Of a stretch of DNA of 64,000 nt, positions 37,120 through 45,949 are shown piece after piece. The first letter of the stretch is position 1. Each line of letters begins with the position of its first letter. A model generated the notes under the pieces. The model did no database searches, was not told where the DNA came from, and saw only the letters and a program-made list of their open reading frames with translations. The stretch is from Asaia bogorensis (GTDB taxonomy: Bacteria > Pseudomonadota > Alphaproteobacteria > Reyranellales > Reyranellaceae): positions 50,506 through 114,505 of the forward strand of contig CAMDCE010000009.1 of NCBI GenBank assembly GCA_945889625.1. Direction: 5' to 3'. The position numbers and the translations under genes are program-made.

Positions 37120-37310
37120 GCTTCCCAGAATCGCTTGGCGCATTCCCGCGCCTGATCGGCGCGGCCGAGGCCGACGTCGGCCAGTTCGCGCACCCCCAGA
37201 GCTGCGAGCTGGCGGCGCGTGCGGAAGCGGGCCCGCCACCGCCTGAGAATGGCGACAAGATTCGGCCGCTCGGGAAGAGCAACGAGGTAGAGGCGAAGGG
37301 TGTTTTGCAT
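37116..37310 (-). CDS. DUF1127 domain protein
   Basis: A 64-residue basic protein. The C-terminal half (RRQLAALGVRELADVGL) is the DUF1127 arginine-rich motif, here preceded by a longer N-terminus than in the shortest members. Such proteins in alphaproteobacteria affect RNA turnover and phosphate or stress responses. The start is ATG 37310. Confidence 0.75.
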   Translation of the reverse strand: MQNTLRLYLVALPERPNLVAILRRWRARFRTRRQLAALGVRELADVGLGRADQARECAKRFWEA

Positions 37311-37363
37311 GGGCGGAATATGCCGCCCCTGTGTCGTACGTTGTTACGGTCTCAACCGAAGCG

Positions 37364-38107
37364 TCAGAAACTCGCCTCGACGGATCCGAGCCCTGCGAAC
37401 TCGCCGCGCGCTCTGGTGCCCGGCGGAAAGTAGAGCAGGCCGGTCCACGAACCGGTGGTGATCGCCTGGCCCTTTCGGATGCCGCCGCGCTCGCGCACCG
37501 CATGGTCGATCATCCAGGCGAGCGGCCGCACCGGGTCGACAGCGCCCAGCCCGCCCTTCTGATCGACGACCGTCTTGTCATCGATGACGAGCTTCACCTG
37601 CAAGTTGGCCCAGTCGAGGCTCTTCCAGTTCTTCACACTGTCGCCCACCACCAACGCGTGGTTCATCTGGTTGTCGGCCAGCAGCCATTCGGGATCGGCC
37701 TGCTTGAAGTCGGCCAGCCGCGTGTCAACGATTTCCATGCCGACGAAGGCATCGCCCACCGAGGCCAGCGCCTCGTCCCTGCCGACCGGCTGCTGACGCG
37801 CCGGAATATCGCGCACGATGTGGAAGGAGACCTCGATCTCCACACCGATCATGTGCATCGTCTTGCCGTCGAATTTGGCGGGAGAGTTGACCAGCGCGCC
37901 GGCCAGCAGCGGCGCGGGGTTGGGCTCGGCGGTCGGCGTGCGGGCGCCGACCTTCCAGCCGGCGACCGGGCCGGTCGCCTTGGCGACGCCGTCCTGGATG
38001 GCATAGACCGCAGCGCGATCCGGCAGGGCGAAGGGTGGCGCCACCTGGATGCCGGATTTCCGGGCCTCGACGAGGCTTTGCACCGCCTTCGAAATGTCCG
38101 GGGTCAT
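37364..38107 (-). CDS. 2-keto-4-pentenoate hydratase-like (FAH superfamily)
   Basis: A 247-residue cytosolic enzyme of the MhpD/hydratase group. Key segments are GWKVGARTP, GVEIEVSFHIVRDIP and GMEIVDTRL, with metal-binding Glu residues. It would add water to 2-oxopent-4-enoate-type intermediates of aromatic meta-cleavage. ATG 38107 follows GGGAGC; the longer track start at TTG 38122 is less likely. It is divergent from the amidohydrolase/crotonase pair, whose members also suit aromatic ring catabolism. Confidence 0.83.
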   Translation of the reverse strand: MTPDISKAVQSLVEARKSGIQVAPPFALPDRAAVYAIQDGVAKATGPVAGWKVGARTPTAEPNPAPLLAGALVNSPAKFDGKTMHMIGVEIEVSFHIVRDIPARQQPVGRDEALASVGDAFVGMEIVDTRLADFKQADPEWLLADNQMNHALVVGDSVKNWKSLDWANLQVKLVIDDKTVVDQKGGLGAVDPVRPLAWMIDHAVRERGGIRKGQAITTGSWTGLLYFPPGTRARGEFAGLGSVEASF

Positions 38108-38145
38108 GCTAAGCTCCCGCAAACGACAGAAGAACCGGAGGGAAC

Positions 38146-39306
38146 ATGCCCTACGCCACGGGCCGCGTCATTCACGACGCCGACGCCCACGTCATGGAAG
38201 TGCCGGGGTTTCTTAGCCGCCATCTCGAGGCGAAGTATCGCCCGGTCGTCACCGACTCCGTTCTGTTCCCCGAGGACCGTGGCCGCGGCCTGCACAAATT
38301 GTGGAAAGTCGGCACCGACGACGTAGCCGAGATCGACGAGTCGCAGATCATGCTGCGAAAGAACTGGGACGCTCTGGGCTCCTACCGCAGAGAGGACCGC
38401 TCACGCTCGATCGACCTGCTGGGTTTTGCCAGCCAGCTCATGTTCACCACGCAGCTATTGAACTTCTCCGCGCTGCTCGAGGGGCGGGGCGACGTCGACG
38501 TGATCTATGCCGTGGCGCGCGCCCACACCCGCCACATGGTGGAGTTCTGCTCGGTCGACAGGCGCCTGCTGGCGACGGGATATGTGCCGCTGGCCGACTT
38601 CGAGCTCACGAAGAAAGCGGCGCGCGAGGCCATCGAGCTGGGGGCCAAGGGGCTGATGATCCCGTCACGCTGCCCCGACGGGCATTCGCCCAGCCATATC
38701 GGCCTCGACCCCTTGTGGGCGATGGCGGAGGAAGCCGGCATCCCGATCCTGTTCCATGTCGGCGGCGGCGGCGTGCTGCTGGAGAAGGCCTATTTCAACA
38801 ACGGCGGTCCGCCGGTGCCGGACTTCCATGGCGGCGACGACAATTTCAAGTCGATCGACTACATGGCGATCGCCTATCCGCCGATGAAGGCGCTGACCGC
38901 GCTGATCGTCGACCGCGTGCTCGACCGCTTTCCGCGGCTGAAGTTCGGCGTCATCGAGCAGGGCGCCTCGTGGCTGCCGGGCTGGATGCGCAACATGGAT
39001 TCCGCGCACAACGCCTTCTACAAGAACGAGGAGCGGCTGCAGAAGATGTCGCTCAAGCCCAGCGAGTTCGTGGCCCGCCAGGTCCGCGTCACGCCCTACC
39101 CGCACGAGGACGTGGGCTGGATCATCGCCAACTCGGGCGACGACGTGTGCCTGTTCTCGTCGGACTACCCGCATGTCGAGGGCGGGCGCAATCCCATCAA
39201 GCGCTTCGAGGCCTCGATGGCGGCGGCCGGCACGACGGAAGCGCAGAAGCAGAGCTTCTATTGCGATAACTTCGTCGACCTCATGGGTAAGGGCCTGCCG
39301 ATATGA
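38146..39306 (+). CDS. Amidohydrolase family protein (ACMSD-like)
   Basis: A 386-residue TIM-barrel metalloenzyme. HDADAHVMEVPG supplies the N-terminal metal site, ILFHVGGGG a metal His and CLFSSDYPHVEGG the catalytic Asp. The family includes decarboxylases such as ACMSD and gamma-resorcylate decarboxylase, so decarboxylation of an aromatic or semialdehyde acid is plausible. CGGAGG precedes ATG 38146. The stop overlaps the crotonase start as ATGA, so the two act together. Confidence 0.84.
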   Translation: MPYATGRVIHDADAHVMEVPGFLSRHLEAKYRPVVTDSVLFPEDRGRGLHKLWKVGTDDVAEIDESQIMLRKNWDALGSYRREDRSRSIDLLGFASQLMFTTQLLNFSALLEGRGDVDVIYAVARAHTRHMVEFCSVDRRLLATGYVPLADFELTKKAAREAIELGAKGLMIPSRCPDGHSPSHIGLDPLWAMAEEAGIPILFHVGGGGVLLEKAYFNNGGPPVPDFHGGDDNFKSIDYMAIAYPPMKALTALIVDRVLDRFPRLKFGVIEQGASWLPGWMRNMDSAHNAFYKNEERLQKMSLKPSEFVARQVRVTPYPHEDVGWIIANSGDDVCLFSSDYPHVEGGRNPIKRFEASMAAAGTTEAQKQSFYCDNFVDLMGKGLPI

Positions 39307-40133
39307 GCTACTCCACCCTCCTCACCGAACGGACCGGCGCGGTGCTGAAGATCACCACCAACCGGCCCGAGGTCCTGAACGCGCAAAGCCGCATCCTGCT
39401 CGAGGAGCTCGACGACGCCTTCGCAGCGGCCGTCGACGACGAGAAGGTACGGGTCATCATCCTGGCCGGGGCCGGCAAGCATTTCTCTGCCGGCCACGAT
39501 CTCGGCAGCTCGCAGGAGATGGCCGACCAGAAGAAGACGCCCCTCGAACCGGGCTTCAAGGGCGAGTACCGGCGGATCTGGGAGCGCTTCTTCGAGAACA
39601 CCATGCGCTGGCGCGACCTGCCCAAACCCACGATCGCCCAGGTCCAGGGTTACTGCATCATGGGCGGCATGATGATCGCCTCGGCCTGCGACATCATCGT
39701 GGCAAGCGACGACGCCCAGTTCGCCGATAGAGCCGTGAAGTGGGGCGGAGCCCACGTGCAGTATTTTTCGATGCCGTGGGACCTCGGGCCGCGCAAGGCC
39801 AAGGAATATCTCTTCACCGGAGATTTCATGTCGGCCGCCGAGGCCGAGAAGGCAGGCCTGGTGAACCGCGTGGTGCCGCGGGCGAAACTGGAGGCCGAGA
39901 CCATGGCACTGGCGCAAAAGATCGCCGAGCGCGATCCGTTTGCTCTGAAATTCGCCAAGGCATCGGTGAACGAGACCCAGGACGCGCAGGGCTTTCGTCA
40001 AGCGATGGAAGGCGCCTTCAAGAACTACATGATGACCATCCCGCACAGGATCGAGATGGGCACCTACGGGCCCAAGGCCCGCGAACGGGCCCCGAAGGAC
40101 CGGTTCGCGGTCTTGAACAAGAAAGCGACCTGA
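39303..40133 (+). CDS. Enoyl-CoA hydratase/isomerase family protein
   Basis: A 276-residue crotonase. Oxyanion loops are AGAGKHFSAGHDLG and VQGYCIMGGMMIASACDII. A C-terminal segment (IPHRIEMGTYGPKARERAPKD) extends past the usual end. The start overlaps the preceding amidohydrolase stop. Substrate unknown. A ring or side-chain CoA ester would fit the neighbouring hydratase and amidohydrolase. The stop abuts that of the convergent GST gene. Confidence 0.86.
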   Translation: MSYSTLLTERTGAVLKITTNRPEVLNAQSRILLEELDDAFAAAVDDEKVRVIILAGAGKHFSAGHDLGSSQEMADQKKTPLEPGFKGEYRRIWERFFENTMRWRDLPKPTIAQVQGYCIMGGMMIASACDIIVASDDAQFADRAVKWGGAHVQYFSMPWDLGPRKAKEYLFTGDFMSAAEAEKAGLVNRVVPRAKLEAETMALAQKIAERDPFALKFAKASVNETQDAQGFRQAMEGAFKNYMMTIPHRIEMGTYGPKARERAPKDRFAVLNKKAT

Positions 40134-40754
40134 TCAGGCCGCGTGGCGCTTGCGCTCGGCCATCTCGATGCCCATCGCCTTCGCCACCGCCGGACGGGCG
40201 AGATGGCGCTGGTGATAGGCCTGGATGGTCGGCCACTTCTTGAGGTCGCTGCCGACGAAGGCGAACCAGTTGAGCAGGGTCACCAAGTAGGCGTCGGCGA
40301 CCGTGAAGCTGGTGCCGACCAGGGTCTCGCGGTCGCCCAGGCGCTGGGCGAGATAGTCGAGCGTCGGCGCCAGCAGCGCCTTGGCGGCCGTCTTGGACGC
40401 TTCGGGCGAGGCCGGGTTGAAGATGCTGGCGAAGACGCGCTTGTGCACCTCGGTCGAGAGATAGTTCAGCATGTCGATCAGCTGATAGCGCTCGACGCTG
40501 CCCCAGGCCGGCGCCAGCCCCGCTTCGGGCTTGCGGTCGGCAAGATACTGCAGCACCGAGGGGCCCTCGTTCAGGATCAGGCCGTCGTCCAGGCGCAGCG
40601 CCGGCACGTAGCCCTTGGCCGAGATCTGGTAGTAGTCGCCACCGTCGTCGGTTTTCTTGTTTTCCACGAAGCGGACCTTGACCGGCAGACCCGCCTCCAG
40701 CGCCGTGATATGCGACGCCAGCGAGCAGGCCATTGGTGAGGCGAACAGTTCCAT
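40134..40754 (-). CDS. gstA: Glutathione S-transferase, beta class
   Basis: A 206-residue dimeric enzyme closely similar to Escherichia coli GstA. The catalytic Cys10 is in SPMACSLASHI, and the GSH-binding segment is LNEGPSVLQYLAD. The C-terminal helical domain has TSFTVADAYL. The track start at 40973 is a shadow; ATG 40754 has AGGAGG upstream. It is divergent from a TetR regulator that probably represses it, with candidate operators between. Confidence 0.92.
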   Translation of the reverse strand: MELFASPMACSLASHITALEAGLPVKVRFVENKKTDDGGDYYQISAKGYVPALRLDDGLILNEGPSVLQYLADRKPEAGLAPAWGSVERYQLIDMLNYLSTEVHKRVFASIFNPASPEASKTAAKALLAPTLDYLAQRLGDRETLVGTSFTVADAYLVTLLNWFAFVGSDLKKWPTIQAYHQRHLARPAVAKAMGIEMAERKRHAA

Positions 40755-40842
40755 CGCGTCCTCCTGATTTTTGTGCGATACGGTACAGAAATACAGATGG
40801 CGGCGCCGGTCAAGGATAATTATGCGAACCAGTACAGAAATA
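40755..40842. promoter_or_regulatory. GST-TetR intergenic region with repeated operator-like motif
   Basis: GTACAGAAATA occurs twice as a direct repeat, at 40783-40793 and 40832-40842 (the second just inside the TetR coding region). Each copy holds a short GTA...TA(C/A) dyad. Position between divergent genes and duplication suggest TetR operators; this is inferred. Confidence 0.5.
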
Positions 40843-41442
40843 ACGAAACGGTCACGCGGCCGTCCCCGTGCCTTCATTACCGCCGAGGTACTTGACCGTG
40901 TCCGCACGGTGTTCATGGCTAAGGGCTTTGCCGGCGCATCGCTGGATGAGCTAGCGGCGGCGGCCGGCCTCAACCGCCCCAGCCTCTACGCCGCCTTCGG
41001 CGACAAGGAGCAGCTCTATATTCACACCCTGCGCGTCTACGGCGCCAAGGCCGTCGAAGGCCTCGACGCGATCCTCGGCGGCAAGGGCCCGATCGACGCG
41101 CGGCTGGCCAAGGTCTTCCGCGCCGCGATCGAGCTCTACACCGCGCCGCCGCGGCTGGGCTGCATGATCGTCGGCACGGCGGCCGTCGAGGCGCCGACGC
41201 ACCCCAAGATCGCCGCCGCGGCGGCCGACCTGCTCGCGGCCATCGAAAAGAGCTTCGAACGCGCCTTTGCCGCGGGCGAGCTGAGAAGCGGCCCCTCGCC
41301 CGCCGCCCGCGCGCGCATGGCGGGCGCCATTCTCGACACGCTGGCCATCCGCGCCCGCATCGGCGCCAAGCCGGCCGAACTTCGGGCCTTTGCCGCCTCG
41401 ATGGTTCCCACAATTTGCCACCAGCCAATTTCGGCAAGATGA
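40822..41442 (+). CDS. TetR/AcrR family regulator
   Basis: A 206-residue repressor. The N-terminal helix-turn-helix reads LDELAAAAGLNRPSLYAAFGDKEQLY, and the C-terminal helices form the ligand domain. ATG 40822 follows AAGGAT; the track start at 40771 lies in the promoter. It probably controls the divergent glutathione S-transferase and itself in response to an electrophile. Confidence 0.9.
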   Translation: MRTSTEITKRSRGRPRAFITAEVLDRVRTVFMAKGFAGASLDELAAAAGLNRPSLYAAFGDKEQLYIHTLRVYGAKAVEGLDAILGGKGPIDARLAKVFRAAIELYTAPPRLGCMIVGTAAVEAPTHPKIAAAAADLLAAIEKSFERAFAAGELRSGPSPAARARMAGAILDTLAIRARIGAKPAELRAFAASMVPTICHQPISAR

Positions 41443-41473
41443 CGCCGCCCGACTTACCTGCTCGCATCAATCG

Positions 41474-42367
41474 ATGTGGATATTTCGATGGATCGGCCTT
41501 GCCTCGGTTGTCGGCCCGACACTTGCGGCAGGCTCAGCGCGCGCGGCCGACCTCGATGCGAGCCTGAAGATGGCGATTCCGGTGCAGGCCGCGATGACCG
41601 AAGCAATCGCCGATCTCGGCAACACCAAACTCTGGTATTGGGACACCGGCGGGCCGGGCGAAGCTGTCGTCTTCCTGCATCCCGGGTCGGGCAGCGCGGA
41701 ATTCTATCCCTACCAGCAGCCGTTCTTCGCCGCAGCAGGCTACCGCACGATCTCCTATTCGCGGCGCGGCCAGTTCAAATCGGAGATGGGCAGCGACGTC
41801 GACACTTTCTTCGCGGTCGACGACCTGCTGGCGCTCCTGAAGTTTCTCAACGTCGACAGGTTCCACGCCGTCGGCAACGCGCTGGGCGGCTACCTCGGCC
41901 TCGACGTCGCCTTGTCGGAGCCGCAGCGCGTGCAAAGTCTCGTGCTCGCCGGCAGCATGATGGGCATATCCGAGCCCGACTATGTCCAGGCACTGCAGTC
42001 ACTCAGACCCAGGGAATTCGGCGCGCTGCCGCACACGCTCAAGGAACTCGGTCCGTCCTACCGCGCCGCCAACCCGCAGGGCGTCGCCGAATGGGACGCC
42101 CGCCAGCAGCAGTCGGGCAAGCAAGGTCCGTTCCGGCTCAAGAACAAGTTCACCTGGGCAACTGTCGCCGAGCTCAAGGCGCCCACCCTGCTGATGACAG
42201 GCGACGCCGACTTGTGGATACCGCCCTCCCTGCTGCGTCAGGTCGCCGGGAAGTTTCCCAACAGCAAGGTCGCGATCGTGCCCGACGCCGGACACAGCCT
42301 GCAATGGGAGCAGCCGGCACTCTTCAACGAGCTGGTACTCGACTTCATCCGGAGAACGCGTCCATGA
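41474..42367 (+). CDS. Secreted alpha/beta-hydrolase fold protein lacking the nucleophile Ser
   Basis: A 297-residue protein with an N-terminal signal peptide (MWIFRWIGLASVVGPTLAAG to SARA). The hydrolase fold is clear (VVFLHPGSGSAEF, ISYSRRGQF), with Asp in MTGDADLWIPP and His in PDAGHSLQWEQP. The nucleophile elbow reads VGNALGG, with Ala136 where Ser is expected. It may be a non-hydrolytic homologue, or use another mechanism. ATG 41474 gives the signal peptide; the track's 41390 lies inside the TetR gene. Confidence 0.82.
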   Translation: MWIFRWIGLASVVGPTLAAGSARAADLDASLKMAIPVQAAMTEAIADLGNTKLWYWDTGGPGEAVVFLHPGSGSAEFYPYQQPFFAAAGYRTISYSRRGQFKSEMGSDVDTFFAVDDLLALLKFLNVDRFHAVGNALGGYLGLDVALSEPQRVQSLVLAGSMMGISEPDYVQALQSLRPREFGALPHTLKELGPSYRAANPQGVAEWDARQQQSGKQGPFRLKNKFTWATVAELKAPTLLMTGDADLWIPPSLLRQVAGKFPNSKVAIVPDAGHSLQWEQPALFNELVLDFIRRTRP

Positions 42368-42377
42368 TCGCCGGCGA

Positions 42378-43286
42378 TCACCGCGTCCTGAGCTTGGGAT
42401 CGATGGCGTCGCGCAGGGCGTCGCCGAACAGGCTGATGCCGAGCACCGCCAGCACGATGGCCAGACCGGGGAAGATGGCGATCCACGGCGCCGTGGTGGC
42501 GTATTCCTCGGCGCCGCCCTGCAGCATCAGCCCCCAGGCCGGCACCGGCTCCTGCACGCCGAGGCCGAGATAAGACAGCGACGCCTCGGCCAGGATCGCC
42601 TGGCCGACGAAAGCCGAGAGCAGGATCAGGAACGGCCCCACCACGTTCGGCACCATGTGGCGCAACACAATGCGGCCATGGCCGAATCCGAGAGCACGCG
42701 CGGCGTCGACATAGGGAATCTCGCGAACTGCCAGGGCGCTTGCCCTCACCACGCGCCCGCAGCGCGGGATGAGGGGAATGGTGATGGCGAGGATGACGTT
42801 GAACACCCCGGTGCCGAACACCGAGACCACCGCCAGGGCCAGGATGATCAACGGAAAAGCCATCAACACGTCGAGAATGCGCTGAAAGACCAGGTCGAAC
42901 CAGCCGCCGAAATAGGCGCTGGCCACGCCCAGCACCAGGCCGATGACGCCACCCACGATGGCAGCGGTGAACCCGACGAACAGCGCCGTGCGCGCGCCGT
43001 AGATCAGGCGCGAGAGGACATCCCGGCCGAACTGGTCGGTGCCCAGCAGATGGACCCAGCTGGGCGCCTGCATCATGGCCTGGAAGTCGTTCTCCTCGGG
43101 ATCGAAGGGAGCCAGCACGTTGGCAAAGGCTGCGGCGGCGAACATTACGACCATGATGACAAGGCCCGCCGTGCCGAGGGGCTGGCGGCGAAAGAACTCC
43201 AGCACCGCGTCAAGCGCCGTTTTCTTGCTCGGCAGCGCGTCGTCGGTGGGAACGCCAGTGGGCCCGTTACGCGTGATGACGCTCAT
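42378..43286 (-). CDS. Dipeptide-type ABC permease (DppC/OppC)
   Basis: A 302-residue inner-membrane permease. The N-terminal oppC segment (PLGTAGLVIMVVMFAAAAFA), LLGTDQFGRDVLSRLIYGAR and the BPD loop YVDAARALGFGHGRIVLRHMVPN are characteristic. The track fuses it with an out-of-frame shadow; ATG 43286 overlaps the stop of the partner permease (TGATG). Last gene of a five-gene operon. Confidence 0.93.
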   Translation of the reverse strand: MSVITRNGPTGVPTDDALPSKKTALDAVLEFFRRQPLGTAGLVIMVVMFAAAAFANVLAPFDPEENDFQAMMQAPSWVHLLGTDQFGRDVLSRLIYGARTALFVGFTAAIVGGVIGLVLGVASAYFGGWFDLVFQRILDVLMAFPLIILALAVVSVFGTGVFNVILAITIPLIPRCGRVVRASALAVREIPYVDAARALGFGHGRIVLRHMVPNVVGPFLILLSAFVGQAILAEASLSYLGLGVQEPVPAWGLMLQGGAEEYATTAPWIAIFPGLAIVLAVLGISLFGDALRDAIDPKLRTR

Positions 43287-44257
43287 CAGGAGTACCTTAT
43301 GCGGGGATCGAGCCAGGCGTAGAGGACGTCGACCACCAGATTGGTGACGACGAAGATGAGGACCACCAGCATGGTCAGTGCCTGCGTCAGCACGTTGTCC
43401 TGGTTCTGCACCGCCTGGACGAACAGCCGTCCGATGCCATTCAGGTTGAACACCTGCTCGGTGACGACCAGCCCGCCGATCAGGAAGGCGAACTCGATGC
43501 CGATCAGGGTCACCACCGGCAGCAGCGCGTTCTTCAAGGCATGCCGGTTGATGATGATGTTCTCCAGCAGTCCCTTGGAACGGGCAGTGCGGATGTAGTC
43601 CTCGCGCATCACCTCGAGCATGGCCGAACGGGTCATGCGCATGGTCACGGCGGAGTATCGGTAGCCCACCGTCAGTGCCGGCAACGCCACGATCGAGAGG
43701 TTGCGGATCGGATCCTGCCAGAACGACACGTAGTCGATCGGGGGCATCCACGCCTTGCCGGTCGCCAGATAGGTTATGTCTAGCACCAGCACGATCGACA
43801 TGATGCCGAGCCAGAACGATGGCGTGGCGATGCCGGCGACGGCCACCACGCGCACGGTATGGTCGAGCCAGGTATTTTCCTTGAGGGCCGAGATGGTGCC
43901 GAGCGGAATGGCGATCATGACGGCGATCAATGTCGCCATCACCGCGATCTGCAGCGACACCGGCAGGCGGGTCGCGATCTCTTGGATCACCGGACGTCCC
44001 GACCACATCGAAATGCCGAAATCGAAGGTGAAGTAGTTTCCAAGGAAACTCAGGAACTGCACGAAGATGTGGTCATTGAGCCCGAGCTGCTGGCGACAGG
44101 CGTCGACGGCAGCCTGGCTCACGTGCGATCCGCCCGATCCCATGCGGATGACGCAAACGTCACCCGGGATCAGGCGCATCAGCACGAAAACCAGCGCCGC
44201 GGCTCCGACCAGCGTAGGCACCGCCAGCAAGAGCCGCGTCACGATATAGCGATACAT
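43286..44257 (-). CDS. Dipeptide-type ABC permease (DppB/OppB)
   Basis: A 323-residue permease with six membrane segments. MYRYIVTRLLLAVPTLVGAA, a periplasmic loop and EDYIRTARSKGLLENIIINRHALKNA (ATPase contact) define the class. A cysteine-bearing loop (GDVCVIRMGSGG) in the first periplasmic segment is unusual. It is 33 nt after the receptor gene. Confidence 0.93.
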   Translation of the reverse strand: MYRYIVTRLLLAVPTLVGAAALVFVLMRLIPGDVCVIRMGSGGSHVSQAAVDACRQQLGLNDHIFVQFLSFLGNYFTFDFGISMWSGRPVIQEIATRLPVSLQIAVMATLIAVMIAIPLGTISALKENTWLDHTVRVVAVAGIATPSFWLGIMSIVLVLDITYLATGKAWMPPIDYVSFWQDPIRNLSIVALPALTVGYRYSAVTMRMTRSAMLEVMREDYIRTARSKGLLENIIINRHALKNALLPVVTLIGIEFAFLIGGLVVTEQVFNLNGIGRLFVQAVQNQDNVLTQALTMLVVLIFVVTNLVVDVLYAWLDPRIRYS

Positions 44258-44290
44258 CGGGTCAGTTCCCCGTCCCGCGTTACGGGTCCA

Positions 44291-45895
44291 CTACTTGTCC
44301 AACCAGACGTTGGCGAGGTCCTGGTTGAGGTAGTGACTCGGGCTGATCTTCCAGCCCTTGACGTACGAACGGATCACGAGGATGCGATACCAGTAGGGCG
44401 TGACGATGCTGTGCGCCTCAGTGTCGAGCGTGTGCTTCTCGTACGCCCGCATGGCGGCGCGCTGCTTCGCCGGATCGGTCTCCTGGGTCATCGTGTTGTA
44501 GAGCTCGATCGACTTCGGATCGTCGTAGTCGCCATAGCTCTCCGGATAGACCTTCTTCGGCAGGTACTTCGCGGTGTCGAGCACCGGGTTGACCACGCTC
44601 TGGCAGTTGGCGTCGACCACGACGTCGAACGTGCCGCCGCGCATGGCGGCGAACCACGGGCCGGTCGGCACGACCTTCTGCTCCACGTTGACGCCGATCT
44701 TCTTCCACTCGCCGATCAGCCAGGTGCCAACGAACTTGTAGGGCTGGTCGACGTTGCGGTTGGTCAGCTCGAACTTGAGGTTCTCGTGTCCGGCCTCCTT
44801 GAGAAGCCGCTTGGCCTCGGCGCGCGACTTCTCGATGTCGGGCCAGAAGCCGGCGATCTGTTGCAGCTCTGCCTTGGTCGCGGCGAGCGGCGAGCCGGGG
44901 AAGACGATCCCGCCCGGCGTGCGCACGATGGCGATCTTGCTGAGCGCCGGAGCGCCGCCCCAGTGGTCGACCGCGAGCGACAGCGCGCGGCGCACCCGCA
45001 CGTCGTCGAACGGCTTTTTCTTGTGGTTGTAGGTGACGATGTTGCCGCAGTTCCAGTCGCTGTCCTGGACCACGACCTCCTTGCCGGCCTCCTTGACGAG
45101 CTGATCGCGGGCCGACGGCGGCATGCCGCGGAACTCCATGGCCGCGCGATCGCCGCGGATCGCCTCGACGCGGACCGACTGCTTGTCGGCGAAGATACCT
45201 TCGATGGCGTCGAGATAGGGCTGACCCTTGTGATAGTAGTCCGGGTTGCGCACGCCCTTGATCGACTGGCCGATCTCGTACGATGCGAACTTGAACGGGC
45301 CGGAGCCCATGATGTTCTTCTCGTACCACTTCTGATCCTTGTCGAGGACCTCCTTCTTGTAGATGTAGGTGAAGGGATCGGCGAGCGCGGGCATGAACGC
45401 CGTGGTCGCGCGCTTGAGGCGGAACACGACCGTGTTGTCGTCGGGCGCCTCGATCTTGTCGACCATGGCGTAGTAGGTGACGCGGGCGCTGGTCACGCCC
45501 GGCGGCGGGAAGACGATGCGGTTCCAGCTCGCCGCCACGTCCTTGGCCGTGAGCTTGCTGCCGTCGTGCCACTTCACGTCCTGGCGGATCTTGAAGGTGT
45601 AGGTCTTGCCGTCGTCGGTCGGCTTCGGCATCTCGGTGCAGAGGTCGCAGACGAACTCCGTGGTCGAGGCCGGGTTGTCGGGCGGGACACGGATCAGCAC
45701 GCTGTAGAACGGCGCCGTCGCGTGGACCGTGGCGAACGTGGTCTCGCGGTGGCCGTCGAAGCTCGGCGGGGCATCCGCCGGGATCATGAAGGTGAGAGTG
45801 CCACCCTTTTTCGGTGTTTGCGCGTTGGCAGGAAATGCGGCGACGGCGGCCGCGAGGCCGAGGCCTGCCGCCCATAGTCCCAATCTAACAGCCAT
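44291..45895 (-). CDS. ABC substrate-binding protein, family 5 (peptide/nickel type)
   Basis: A 534-residue periplasmic receptor with a Sec signal (AVRLGLWAAGLGLAAAVAAF, cleaved near ANAQT). KIRQDVKWHDGSKLTAKDV and GSGPFKFASYE are typical of the family. Ligands range from dipeptides to opines and sugars; the sequence does not decide. AGGAGG lies before ATG 45895. It is encoded between ATPase and permease genes, an order different from canonical dppABCDF. Confidence 0.9.
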   Translation of the reverse strand: MAVRLGLWAAGLGLAAAVAAFPANAQTPKKGGTLTFMIPADAPPSFDGHRETTFATVHATAPFYSVLIRVPPDNPASTTEFVCDLCTEMPKPTDDGKTYTFKIRQDVKWHDGSKLTAKDVAASWNRIVFPPPGVTSARVTYYAMVDKIEAPDDNTVVFRLKRATTAFMPALADPFTYIYKKEVLDKDQKWYEKNIMGSGPFKFASYEIGQSIKGVRNPDYYHKGQPYLDAIEGIFADKQSVRVEAIRGDRAAMEFRGMPPSARDQLVKEAGKEVVVQDSDWNCGNIVTYNHKKKPFDDVRVRRALSLAVDHWGGAPALSKIAIVRTPGGIVFPGSPLAATKAELQQIAGFWPDIEKSRAEAKRLLKEAGHENLKFELTNRNVDQPYKFVGTWLIGEWKKIGVNVEQKVVPTGPWFAAMRGGTFDVVVDANCQSVVNPVLDTAKYLPKKVYPESYGDYDDPKSIELYNTMTQETDPAKQRAAMRAYEKHTLDTEAHSIVTPYWYRILVIRSYVKGWKISPSHYLNQDLANVWLDK

Positions 45896-45949
45896 GAGTT
45901 CCTCCTGTTCAGTTCGTTTCTTGCAGTTCCCCGGTCTCTTCCCCGTTTC

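Noticed and set aside
43859-45877. Plus-strand ORF of 672 aa over the peptide receptor
   Set aside because: Antisense to the receptor and permease genes; repetitive charged composition only.
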